Below, in pieces: positions 1 to 11,789 of a DNA stretch of 64,000 nucleotides (its first letter is position 1; every line of letters starts with the position of its first letter). The stretch is taken from contig FWCC01000161.1 in NCBI GenBank assembly GCA_900169235.1, forward strand, positions 124,001 through 188,000. The letters are read 5' to 3'. This DNA comes from Zarea fungicola (taxonomy: Eukaryota; Ascomycota; Sordariomycetes; Hypocreales; Cordycipitaceae). The notes under the pieces are model-generated. The model worked only from the letters and a program-made list of their open reading frames with translations, ran no database searches and was not told the DNA's origin. The position numbers and the translations under genes were made by a program.

Positions 1-1176
1 TTTCCTGCCAGTCATTTTTACCCTTGACACCGGCTGAGCCGTCGGGCGTGTACAGCCGGATACCGAATGTCGAGGTGCCGGACCAGCCGCCAATGTTCAT
101 CTGTCTACCTGCTTTATCTGGAAGTGTGACGCCAGCAGAGCAGAAGACATCTGTTTTCACATGCATTGCCCTCCATGCCTGGTTGAAATCGGAGATTTGA
201 GAGAGGTCCAGCTCATAGGCACCAGTCGAGTTGGGCGGGCCAGTACCAAACTTTTCCAGGAAGGTGACTTTACCATTGATGGCCTGAGAAGTAATGAGCG
301 GGATGTTGGTACCCCCAATCAAGAACTGGTAGAGGCCAGCTTCTGGGCTTCCAGCTGCAGGGAAGTCCCAGGAATAGAAGGGTTCAGCATCCCAAAAGTA
401 GGTGGACAGACGGGAGCCGCCACCACAGATTGCAGAAGCGTTACCGGGGCAAGGAATATTGCAATCCTTTTCGTCCATCTTTTTCGAACCCTTGACCGCA
501 ATGTTGGCAGGGTCTCCGCAGTAGCATTCCCGGCCGTACTCAAAACCAGCCGCCATGTAGCCGAAAGCACCACACCTGTTGACGCACATCTCCGGTGTCA
601 TGCCATCTATGAAGTTTTGCCAGAAAAAGGTCTTGGACTGGTTGACGTTATCCAAGTAGCAGCCCTGGTACTTCCAGTTGCCAATCCTATCGACGGGGGC
701 TGGAGGCAGCAGGACTTGGGGCGCGCCTTTGGACACGATATTCATGCGACTGCCTCCGCCGCAGCTTTGGGTGGTGTCTCCGGTGCAGGGCATGTTACAC
801 TCCGAGTCTGCTTTGGCCTTTGCTCCTCCGTTGATAATAGAGTTGCCGCAGAAGCACTGCACGCGGTACTCGGCACCAGCAATTGTGTAACCTGCGGCTG
901 CACAATTGGCGACGCACTTGCTGAGGGTGAGGTTTTTGTCGTCAGGCAGCTGTTTGCCTAAAATGCGACCCTTGACACCGTCAACCCAGCATCCGTACGA
1001 GTCCCAGCCATCAGGGAAGGTTCCAACACTTTGAGACGCCGTAGCTGTGTTTAGTAACGAGGGTCTGTCAGCATAGAACTGAGGGATAGGTGGTTTGATG
1101 TGCTGGTGAAGTCAGTGGACGTACTCTTAAAAAGAACCAGGGTGGTCAATTGCAGAAGGACATTGGTTGCCCTCAT
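1..1176 (-). CDS. WSC-domain copper radical oxidase (glyoxal oxidase type), 3' end outside window
   Basis: Probable secreted copper radical oxidase that would oxidise aldehydes or alcohols and release H2O2. I place the start at 1176, giving a hydrophobic signal peptide (MRATNVLLQLTTLVLF), then an 80-nt intron at 1045-1124 (GTACGT donor, ACAG acceptor). Exon 2 stays open to base 1. Two WSC modules follow: the first opens with DGWDSYGCWVDG and carries CFCGNS; the second has YQGCYLDN, a CYCGDP core and ICGGGSRL. After these the glyoxal oxidase N-terminal region begins, recognisable by GRQMNIGGWSGTSTFG and RLYTPDG near the window edge. The cysteine-tyrosine radical site lies beyond the edge and cannot be checked. 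WSC modules are known carbohydrate-binding units, so wall or polysaccharide attachment is likely. The long plus-strand frame over 161-961 is the antisense shadow. Confidence 0.85.
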
Positions 1177-4100
1177 TGAGGCAGTAAACGTGACTAACAG
1201 TCACTTATCCAAGCTTCAAAAAGTTTCGCAGTTCAGCAAAATTTGTATGTTGAGTACAAGGTGGTTGGGTAGAAAGACAATTTGGACGAAGCAAGCTGGG
1301 CACAGCAGCTCGTCGGGTTCGGATTGGCCGCAGAGGGGCTGCTAAAAGGAAATGCAGACTCGCAGAAGGTATCAGCAAGGGGGGATACGAGAATTCAAGG
1401 TCTAGAATCATCGGGACACAGCTGAGAATGCCATAATATATATTTTAATTTGCTTTCTAAAGGTTGCTGTGCAAGTGGAGCAGGCACCTGGACCTCAGCT
1501 CCAGGCACTAGATCTGCATAGATCTTTTGTCTAATCAATAAAACTAAATGGTAAAACGGATTGCCGTCCGAGGTACCAAGCCACACCGTTTGGCGCCCAT
1601 GGACCCCAGAACGGGCCTGGCTGCGCACGGCTTCCCGTGTCTTGTCGGCGCCTCCTACACTAGAGAAGTTGAACAGTCTCGAGGTATTCAAAGAGTTGGC
1701 AGTCACTGAAAGCGCTAGTTTGGGGTACCGTGTCTGACAGTAAATTATTTCCAATGCTCAATTTTCATCAGTAAATCACCCCCCAAAAATCGCAATGCAA
1801 CCCGACATTGGTGGGAGTGGTTAGGGCATTGATGCATGCCGAGGGGAAAACACTTACACCGTCAAGGTATTATGCATGGTGTGGCGGGGGCTGAACTGTG
1901 GATCCGGCCAAGTACTACTCCTCAGTATTAAAGAACACGGATAAAGTTAAAGGCAAAAAGGATAAGACGGCTTCTCCAGGTGCAGGTTCGTTCAACAACA
2001 CAACAAGGCTGGGAACAGGGGCTGTGCTGCACGGCAGTGGAGTGTCTGCCGTCGCTATGGGACAGGACGAAAATCCGGTCGAATCATAAGACTGTCCGGC
2101 TGGCTGCATGTCTTATCTGTTGTCTTTTCATTGTACGCCCACATTGTCCTCCGGTGCGGCTGGGCTGTCAATTGATGTCGAAGAAACATTCGCTGGTGGA
2201 ACGTTGATGTACAAGTTCGACGACTGGCCCCTCCGCCGAGCCTCGTGCTGTCGTCTATACCAGTAGCGCCGCAACGACGCAAGTGCAGTTTTTCTTTTCG
2301 CAATTCTGGACGTCATTTCTTACATTCATTCATCCGAAACTTACAGGCCGCCAAGCTATGCAATCTACCGATTGCAGTGCTCCCTTCAACCTTTTCAGCA
2401 CGTGGCTAAGGTAACATTCATTGTGACAGCTCGTAGTGTACATATGCACATGGCCTGCTGTCACATTCCAGTATTGAGTAAAGCCCTTAATATATTCAGC
2501 TGCTACGCAGTCGGTTGATTACGTGCTTGGCTTGCATAAACATCATGCAGTCTGCGTATAGAATGAGCCTGGCTGCCAAGGATTGCACGCATATGTGGAG
2601 GCATCAAGAAGCATTCTGGTCTGTTGTATACGAAAAGCAGTATGCCAGGCTCTTGGCGCTGGTCTTGTTGCTCTGGACTCTATATGCGATTGCTTATAGT
2701 GCAGCGCACGTCAATATAGTGTGGGTACGGGACGTAGTTCGGCATTATTCACTTGCAGCTGCGGTATTCTTGGCACTGCGGTCCTCTTTCCTCAAAACTT
2801 TGAGGCGACACAAGAATTGGGTTTCTTGGAGTATGATTTTCTGTATCAAGAATGAACAGACAGGTAAAACAACGGAGATTGCCGGTGTATGTGTAAATTT
2901 GCTCCGGCATGGTTGGTGGCACCGGCCAAGAGCCTAACGCTGCAGCGTAGTTTCCATGGATTGCATAGATTTAGACACTGATTTGGATATGGAGCTGAAA
3001 AAAGAACCTTGCGTGCTTTGTTTGGGGAGATTTTACGCCAAATTAGCGAAATAGCAATAGCTTGTGTCACAATTGCAATCAAGACCGAGGCAGAACCAGT
3101 TGACAAGTGAGTCTTGCTTCTCGGCACAGCGGGATTGTGAGTCCACCCTCTCCTCTCCGTACGTCAAAGACTGCCTCTATGAGGACGGCAGTAACAGGGC
3201 GCCATTCCTTAACAGAAGAGGTTACATTGCTACACCAACATTATTACAAAATATTTATGTCAAAAACAGAGAGGGCTTAATACTCATGGCATTGGCTGAG
3301 TAGGACGCTTTTCTGATCAAGTGCAGGAAGTATAGACAAGCCAGAGGCTAGGCATTAACATTTACTTCAAGACACAAGCCAATGTATTCTTCAACATTGG
3401 CGGCTCTGTAATATGGTGCACGGGTGCCTGTTTTGGCCAAGAGGCCACAGCGTTCCGAATGTCTGTTAACGGCTCAAAAAAAAAACGAAAACAGGACAAT
3501 CTGTTCCGTATTGGCTTGTAAGATCGAAGATCCATCGCGACGGGCCGAGATAGTGCCCGCTAGCTAATTTGTTATACTAGAGTTTAAACAACCACGCCAG
3601 CAGGGGTTAATTACAGCAGCGCGACGAGGCCGACAAAGTATGAGTAGGGCTGATCTCTGTACGCCAACTAATAAATTTATTTTTGGCTAAAGGCTGGTAG
3701 CACAATTGCATCAATGTTGCCAGTTTCAATCCTCTCTAAATTTAGGCTTTCTATCAGTACCCAAAAGTGTATTGCTACTCAACACAAGGGTCACAAGTAG
3801 CGGAAGCAGCACCAGTAGCACAGGGCCAAATTCTCTCCACCACGTATTGTTCAGCGAGTGAATCAATTGAGGTATTTAAGGCACATCGCCGATTACAGTC
3901 CTATTCTTTTCTTCTGTTTGGCCATTTCTGTGTATCCAGGTCGATGGGTCACTATGGCACTTAGCCAGGGCTCTGCTGCAGATTCTGTCGCATCAATTCC
4001 GCGTGAACATTTTTATGACTTTATGCAATTTTGCATAAATATATAAAAGGGATCTGCATGCTAATTTATTTCAACGGTAGTACATGCTTAGGGCTCTGTG

Positions 4101-5563
4101 CGTGTTGCAATAACAACAGTGCCAGAGACACCTCGTATACGCACCTGCACTATGCCTGCATTCTTTTCGTATCTGTACAATACAATTGGGGTCCTTTGTT
4201 TCCTGTCCATACGCAGTGCAAAGAGGTGGCATTTTCTTGAACGGTATCCAGCACCGTGGCACGAAGCTCCACAGCGCCGTCGATGCAGATCTTGGACGGA
4301 TATATCCGAATCCGACGTCAATAAGCCGTACTCCGTAACGGCTGATGTAGCTGTGACGGTGAGTGACCGATGCGGACAAACCCTATTGCAGTGAGCTTGG
4401 TCGAGTTGTCGTTCGTATATAGATTTTGTCCTTGCGGAATTGTACTAAGACCCCCTTGCTATTCTGAGTAATTGTGGTATACGGGACAAATGTTAAAGTG
4501 AAGAAATAATCGTGTATAGCAAACTGACAATGTAGGGGGTTTAATTTGATAAGAAATGAAGTCCTTGATATTTGCTTTTTGTTTCTTTTCCTTTTATATC
4601 TGGATGTATATTGTTGCCATGTTTATTTGTATTTCGCTCTAAACCTCATTCTCAGCGGCTCTCCTCATGACAAAATCACATTCATAGTGCCAGCTTTGCA
4701 TGGCAATTGGCTGTAAAAAGGCTTGTTATAGTAACCAGTCACATGAAATAAGTAAAAGAAGTTCCTTGCCGTTGCAATCCCTGCGACAACACCTAATTAT
4801 AGACGAGGATAGATCTTGAATCTGTCTAATGCACCTACCCTATAGAGCTCAAACAAATTAATTGGTAACGGCGTTGCGGTATTCCTGTGAAGTAAATGGG
4901 GGGGGGGACTCGAGCAAAACACAAATTTGTCCTTATAATACCCCTGAGAAAAGGCACGGATAATTGAGAACCCCGGATCCTCATACCAAAAAAAAAATCA
5001 GAATGGCTGAGTGGGAGACTGGTTCTCCTCTGTGTGTAGCTACCAACAAAACGGAAGACACGCGATCAGACTAAACCCTCTTTCGCATGGCTCAGGTTAC
5101 AGCCGACAGAAGAAAATTAAATGTGACTCGAAGGCTGTGGAGCGTATGCGAATGAACGTAATTCCTCTTGGAAGATTGGCCAATTGCACTTCCAAAAGCA
5201 TGGAATTATGAGTCTTGAATAGTGACTCATTTTGGGGCTATTTGGTAAGCGTTGAAGTGGCGTTGCGCACCAGGCCTAGTTGGGAAAGGGCATGGCGGAA
5301 CAAACGAGCCTCTCCACCAACCTTCAAAATCGTCAAATACTCGCCGTTGGACGCTCTTCAGTCGCTTCCTGTGTCTTGAATTCTTCAGTTTCCTGATATT
5401 TGCTGCATCGAGGCGCCTAGATAAAATACTAGTCTCTCCAAAAGTACTCGACTCACGCCTGGCCACATTGGCCGCAGCAGCCATTCTTCAGCAAACACTT
5501 GCCGCCACGACTCTGTCTTCATCACCACTGGTGAGACAGTCGCCCTTCTCGACTCCCCAAGTT
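1177..5563. other. Gene-poor stretch, 4.4 kb
   Basis: No gene is supported. It should hold the promoter of the WSC oxidase (minus) and of the NF-X1 gene (plus). The longest free frame, plus 2515-2937 (140 codons), encodes one hydrophobic stretch but no recognisable domain and no supporting intron structure. AT-rich patches occur around 4400-4850, and a run of G lies near 4900. In the last 310 bases before the NF-X1 start the frame is open without a stop, but the residues look like translated leader. Confidence 0.6.
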
Positions 5564-8500
5564 ATGCCCGAGAACACGGGTAATCCACCTCAGACTCAAT
5601 CACAAGGGTCATCCAGAGGAAGACGCAATCATGGCCGCCGTGGAGGTCGCGGTGGCAGAGCTCCAAAACCTACAAATGGTACCGCAGAAGGGAGCAGAGA
5701 TGCTCCCGCGCTGAGCGGCAGTACTGATGCAACATCTACCCCAACACAAAATCAATCCATTCGTGGATCTAATTCAAGGCCACGCGGTAACAGAAATAGA
5801 CAGCCCAGGGGCCAAAATGGTGACTCCGCCACTGCCGCCAACGTACCGCGTCCTGCGACTCGCCGCGCCTTTGGAGGCCACCTCACGTCAAACACAAATG
5901 AAGTTAATGAAGCCTCTGCAGGGACCTTTGCTGGGCCAGCTGGGCTAAGCGCAGATGCACCTGAATTCGTTCCTGGGCAGCCAGTAGCTTCCAGAAGGTG
6001 AGACCTCGTTGCGAGTTGGCTGCAGTTCTTGCTAGTGAGTGGTCTTTGTGCTAACGCCCGCATAGCAAAGTGGCAAAATCTGTCCCGCCTCGCCCTAAGA
6101 AGGCTCAACCAAAGTTACCCAAGTCTACAGCAGATGATTTGGCGACACGTATTCATGAGGATATTAGCAATGCCAACTACGAATGTACTGTCTGCACTGA
6201 TGAAGTCCTGCGAACGTCTCACGTCTGGTCCTGCACTCTCTGCTGGACCGTGGTGCATCTCAAATGCGCAAAAAAGTGGTACAGCAACCAAATGAAGAAG
6301 GATGAGCCCCAATCATCTCAGACGCAAGCCGAACAGTCTTGGCGTTGCCCAGCTTGCAACTCCAAACTGACCGATGACCCCGGCACATATCACTGCTGGT
6401 GCGGTAAGGAAATCACCCCGAAACCTGCTGGTCTGTCTGTTCCCCCGCACTCATGCGGACAAACGTGCTCGAAGCCACGCCCGACATGTCCTCATCCCTG
6501 TCCTCTCCAATGCCATTCCGGACCTTGTCCACCTTGTGGACTCATTGGCCCAGAGCAGTCATGTTTCTGCGGCAAGAAAGCATCAAGAAAGCTGTGCAGG
6601 GAAACAGACTATGAAAATGGATGGAGCTGTCAGGATGTGTGTGGTGATTTATTACCTTGTGGGGAACACATGTGCGAATTACAATGCCATAGCGGACTCT
6701 GCGGTGAATGCCCGGTACAGGTAGACGCTACCTGTTTCTGTGGTCGTATAGCCAAGCAGATACCCTGCTCTGAGCGAGATGAGACTCAAGAGTCGTACTC
6801 GGTTTCAAACCAGGAATGGTTTGATGGTACTTTTAGCTGCCAGACGGCTTGTCAACGGAAATACGATTGCGGAAAGCACGAATGCTCTAAAATATGCCAC
6901 GCCCAGGACGAAACTCCAGCTCACTGCCCCTTTGCCCCGGACACTGTAACACACTGTCCTTGTGGCAAGACAGCTTTGAGTGAGCTCCCAGGATTTCCCA
7001 GAAACAGCTGTGAGGATGTCATAGCACACTGTGACCGCACCTGCGGGAAGAAGCTTGACTGCGGCCATTCCTGCAAGGCAAACTGCCACGCAGGTGATTG
7101 TGGCAACTGCATGGAGGAAGTTGACATCAGCTGCCGTTGTGGCAGAACGAGCGAGCCTAGAATTTGCCACCAGCGTCAAGAGGAGCAGCCAACGTGCGCC
7201 AGGACATGTCAAGCAAACATGAGCTGTGGTCGGCACAAGTGCACTGAAATTTGCTGCACCGGGGATAAACGAGCCACCGAGAGACAGGCAGCTCGTCGTC
7301 GAAACCGCAACGGGGGAGCTGAAACAACTGCGGTGGAGGCAGAGCATATCTGTATCAGGACATGTGGCCGTGCTCTAAAGTGCGGGAGTCACAACTGTCA
7401 ACAAATATGTCATCGCGGTGCATGCGCGAGTTGTCCAGAGGCCATTTTCACGGAAATCAGCTGCGACTGCGGTCGAACTGTTCTCCAGCCTCCCCAACCC
7501 TGTGGAACTGTTGCTCCTGAGTGCCGTTTTAATTGCTTAAGACGCCCAGATTGCGGGCATCCACCCGTTGAACACCACTGCCACCCGGAAGAAGCTGGCT
7601 GTCCCAAATGCCCTTTCTTGGTTGAGAAGTGGTGTTTATGCGGCAAGGAGAAGCTTCACAGTCAGCCCTGTCATCTTCAAGAACCACGGTGTGGAAAGCC
7701 ATGTGGAAAGAAGTTGAAGTGTGGCTTGCATTTCTGTAAGAAACTCTGCCATCGTCCAGGCGACTGTGAGGACGCTACTCTTGAAAGCGGGCACTGTGGG
7801 CAGACATGTGGAAAGGTCAAGATGTTTTGCGAGCATCGCTGCCAAAACAACTGTCATGGCCTCACCCCATGCAATGAGACAGGCGCCTGCACAGGCAGGA
7901 CCGAAATTGCATGCCCCTGTGGCATTCGGAAGCAAGAAGTCAGATGCCTTGCCAGCAGCACCAACCCTGAACCTACAAGAACAGAACTCAAATGCGACGA
8001 CGAGTGTTTGCGACAGGAACGCAACAGACGTCTTGCCGCTGCGCTCAACATTGACCCAGCTACGCATACGAATGACCATGTACCGTACTCTGACGAGACA
8101 CTGGCCATCTTCAGAGAAACGCCCAACTGGTGCGAGACGCAGGAGCGGGAGTTTCGCGTCTTCTCGCAGAGCCCAAGTGAAATCAGAATCCGCTACAAGC
8201 CCATGCCGAACAACCAGCGTCGCTTCCTTCACGTTCTCGCCGAGGACTATGGCCTCGAGAGTAAATCTGAAGACACCGAGCCCTATCGCTACGTGCTTGT
8301 GTACAAAGGCTCGCGGTTCGTCTCAGCACCGAGCAAGACGATTGCGCAGTGCGTCAAAATCCGCAGAGCCCAGGAAACCGCCGCTGCCGCTGCCGCCGCG
8401 GCTACCGTAGCGGCCTCGACACCACCTGCCCTCCATGAAACGGAGCCGCTCAACGCCTTCCTACTCACATCGCCCCGTTTCGGCCTGACGACGGATGAAG

Positions 8501-8949
8501 TCGGCGTCGCGCTGGCGGCGGACCTCGCTCAGCAGCCGTCTCTGCACTTCACAACCGAGTACCTGCCCTCGGAGGAGGTCCTCATGCGCGCCACGGTGCA
8601 ATACTCGTCGTTCCTGTCGCCGGCGGGCATCGAGACGGCGCTCCGCACGCTGCAGAAGAGCGTCACGGACCGTGTCCGCGGACAGGCGATTGCGGGCAAC
8701 GCGTTTCTGTGCCATGTGGATTCAAACAATGCCATTACCCGGCGCGAGGATTTTACTCGGCAGGACGGAGTCGGTGGCTGGAGCGCCGTAGCAGGCCGCG
8801 CCGCGGCGAAGAAGGAATCTGCTGCTCCGGCCGCGGATGCACCGGCCAAGGGGGCGGGACGCCGCCTTCTCGGTCTGCGCAAGAAGAAGGTTGATACAGT
8901 GCCGGAGCGGCCTTGGGCATCGCAGCTTGACGGGGACGTGGAGTGCTAA
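5564..8949 (+). CDS. NF-X1-type zinc finger protein with RING-like and R3H domains (FAP1/NFX1 family)
   Basis: Two exons, 5564-5997 and 6066-8949, flank a 68-nt intron (GTGAGA donor, branch GCTAAC, acceptor CATAG), giving about 1,105 residues. The N-terminus is a disordered RGG-like basic region (GRRGGRGGR). A C4HC3 RING/PHD-like module follows (CTVCTDEV ... CWTVVHLKCAKKW ... WRCPACN). Then comes a long series of NF-X1 fingers of the form CG-HxC-xxx-CHxGxC-xxC. The C-terminal third holds an R3H-type region (PNWCETQEREFRVF through RYVLVYKGS) and an alanine-rich linker, and ends in a basic and acidic tail. In the family, human NFX1 is a DNA-binding repressor with E3-ligase features, and yeast FAP1 binds the FKBP12 prolyl isomerase. 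The start at 5564 follows a stop-free leader; an in-frame ATG at 5252 would add residues that look like untranslated sequence. Confidence 0.9.
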
Positions 8950-10467
8950 AAGAAGAGGGAGAGATTTGCAGCATTGCAATGATACTATACTCCTACAGGA
9001 GTGAAATCTACAGGACACATGTGCCGACGAATGCATAAAGAATCTGTATCAAAAGCCCATGGGAATAAAATTCCCACGCATTTTTTAAACCCAAAAAAAA
9101 ATCTATAAAACACTGCTTTGTAATATTACCTTGCTCCTATATCTCGAAAGTGATGCATTTTTACATGCAGAACAAGGTAAACTGGCAAGACTGAACAAAC
9201 AACCCCAAGTGACAAAAGAACGTCAAATCCTCGCTGCTCATGATAATCGCACACCCTCACGTCGAAGGTCGCAAAGGCAAAATACAAGAAAACATTTTGG
9301 TGGTTGCTACTCAACGTCGTTTCAACTTAACTACCGCGAAGCGGCGTTCGTTGGCCCCGCGCCAGATTCCCGTAACCTGCAAGCCACACACGCCAATCTA
9401 TCATCATGCGATCAAAACAAAATGGGCAGATTCTGGCTTCTTCAGCGCCGCCCCAGTCAGGAGAGGGTGGCCAACCGGAAAAAAAAAATTAAAAAAAATT
9501 AAGAATCAAGTAGTAATTTGACCGCTGCTCACCAAAAGTGCACGATGTGCCATGACAAGGAACCACAAGAGCCATTTCTTTCTCCCTCGTTAGACGTAAC
9601 CCGAACCCACCACAGCCGATGGGTGTCGTGCCGGTGTCCATCGCTCAACATCTCAATCACCTGACACCCCTCCGCCATAATCCGGATTTTACTCTTCAAG
9701 AACGTTCACTCTCCCAGCTATAGTTCCCGCCCATTCAAATTGTAAGACGCCCCAGTAGTCACATGGACGTCAGAGTCTTCACCTTCCCGCCTCCACTCAT
9801 GTATTTTCAACCTGAGAAAAAGACGGCCTATGATATGCATGTCTCAGCCAAAAACAAAAAAAAAGATAAGGCTCTCGACTTTTCTCGCTATGATGCAATC
9901 ATGCCCACCTCAAATGCCCACCACCTTGTACTACAACCCCGCTGAGCGGAGAGATGGGGGCGAGACAGTTTGGTACATGGGCCAAGGACACGGGCGGGAA
10001 CCCGTCTGCATGTCATTCAATCCCTTTCCCCAACCTGCATACGGGAATGCACGACTTCGAGGTGGGTGGCATCACATCCCGCCTCTGCAGGAGTGATAGT
10101 GGGCATACACAAAAACGAGATGGTGTGGTCGTTGTGGGATTGAAGCTCAACCGGCCCCTGTAATGACAAAATTCTCTTGCTTCTTTCTATTTTGCGTGGG
10201 CTTATCGGTGACCGCTCTCCCGTTTATCTTGGGACTCTGGGTATCTTCTCTGCCCAGCCAGAGGTGACCGCGTGGTCTATTTTTGATGCAGCCTTTAACG
10301 TGCTTGCGTTTGTGCTCGTGCTCTTCATTTATACAACAGTGGGTATCAAGTCCAGAGTTCCGGCTAGACAGTGCTGTGTCCAAGTCCCTCCAACGCCGGC
10401 TCTTCTCTCCGCCAAATCCACACCATCTCTTTCGTGGTGCATCAGGTGACCGCGACTGCGGCAGCCT
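8950..10467. other. Convergent intergenic stretch, 1.5 kb
   Basis: It separates the ends of the NF-X1 gene (plus) and the BEM46 gene (minus), so it should hold both 3' untranslated regions. Short A-rich runs occur at 9091-9110 and 9479-9500. Frames of 60-120 codons exist but none shows a motif, a signal peptide or codon bias that would support a gene. Confidence 0.5.
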
Positions 10468-11789
10468 TTACCGCCATTGCTTCTCGGCGAGATTTTGACT
10501 CGTGACATCGTTGACAAACTCCTTCATGGCCTCGAAATAGCCCTCTTCCAAAACGCTCGAGTTGTGATCGCCACCTGGTAGTGGTTTCCATACCTTGCTT
10601 GGAGCTGCCGAGATTTCATAGAGGCGCTTCATGTGATTTGGTCTTGAATGAATTCCAAAAGTTAGCAATGAGAAGAGAAAGAGATGCTCAAGCACGTAGT
10701 CAAGGATAGCGAATTTTCCAAGGTCAGACAAATCAAATGCTAAATCAGAGCCGCAAAGGGTTCATATTTTGTGGGTGATTATGATCATCATGGAAAGGGA
10801 GTTAAGAAAGCAGTAGTGGGAGACGGTGTACGTACGGGACAATTTCATCTTGCAACCCGCTGATGAACAAGGTGGGCACCTTTGTGATGGAGGGTAACAC
10901 CGACTCGCTTGGCCAAACCTGATGGCAAAGAAGAGTAAGATATTTGGCCGGCGGGATGACCGACGGAATCAACTTGCGCATGGACAAGAAAGTGTTTTCT
11001 AGGATTAGACCAGCAATGTCGCCACGGTTCTGATTCTTGGCAACAAGCTTGATGCCGACAGCGCCACCTAGACTTTGACCAAAGACCAAATATTGGTGAT
11101 CTCGGGTTTCTGCGCGCTCACGGAGATATGTAAGGCCGGTTTGCGCGTCCAAGTTGAGACCGGATTCATCAGGCTCGCCTGTTGACGTGCCATAGCCTCT
11201 GTACTCGAGCATAAACACATTACAGCCAATTGTCTTAATAATCATGCGTGCGATTGGAAGGCGGTGGCCAATATTGCCGGCGTTGCCGTGGAACATGATC
11301 ATGGTAACTTTTGAGTTTTTGTGATCACGGGGGCCGCGGATGTAGAATGCAGATAGCTTTTCGCCATCGTCGGTAGGAATGACTAGCTCTTCGAAATCAC
11401 GAATACCAAATTGGGAGGGGCGAGGCAGATCTGTTCGGGAATTGGCGGGCATGTGAGAGGGGTAGATTAACGCCCTGTGGTCACAGTGATCAAAGGTTAG
11501 CTGGACATGACATCCTCCGATGGGCGTCGAGCATGCTGGTCACATGCTAGATGGCTGTACGAACTTTTGCTTAAAGTAGAGAAGAGACGTCAAGACGGCA
11601 GCAATGCCCTGTGCAACGTTAGTCTCGGGGATGACTGCATGGCGGAGCATGCATCTCGCATGCCTGAGGGCGGCGTACCGTGGAGGCAAGAGCTGGGAGT
11701 TTCATATATGAGGCGACAGAACTCAGCACTGAAGCAGTCTGCTCCAGATAGCTGGTGAATGTCGACGGAGAAGAATTTGAGTTGGACAT
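10468..11789 (-). CDS. bem46: BEM46-family alpha/beta hydrolase
   Basis: Four exons: 11679-11789, 11565-11608, 10836-11474 and 10468-10642, with introns of 70, 90 and 193 nt, giving 322 residues. The product is a serine-type alpha/beta hydrolase of the BEM46 (ABHD13-like) group. These are membrane-associated proteins of fungi tied to polarity and germination in Neurospora; their substrate is not settled. The N-terminal segment includes GIAAVLTSLLYF, a probable membrane anchor, followed by ALIYPSHMP and PRPSQFGI, typical of the family. The oxyanion motif is MFHGNAGN and the nucleophile elbow is GQSLGG (Ser186). The acid lies in GLQDEIVP (Asp261) and the histidine in LPGGDHN (His291), so the catalytic triad is complete. 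The start at 11789 has a better context (ACCATG) than an in-frame ATG at 11807. Confidence 0.9.

Noticed and set aside
161..961. Plus-strand frame of 266 codons
   Set aside because: It is antisense to the WSC/glyoxal oxidase exon, which carries clear domain motifs.
2515..2937. Plus frame of 140 codons with one hydrophobic segment
   Set aside because: No recognised domain, signal or intron structure; composition is compatible with chance in AT-rich intergenic DNA.
5252..5563. N-terminal extension of the NF-X1 protein
   Set aside because: The frame is open, but the residues are leader-like and the conserved basic region starts after the ATG at 5564.
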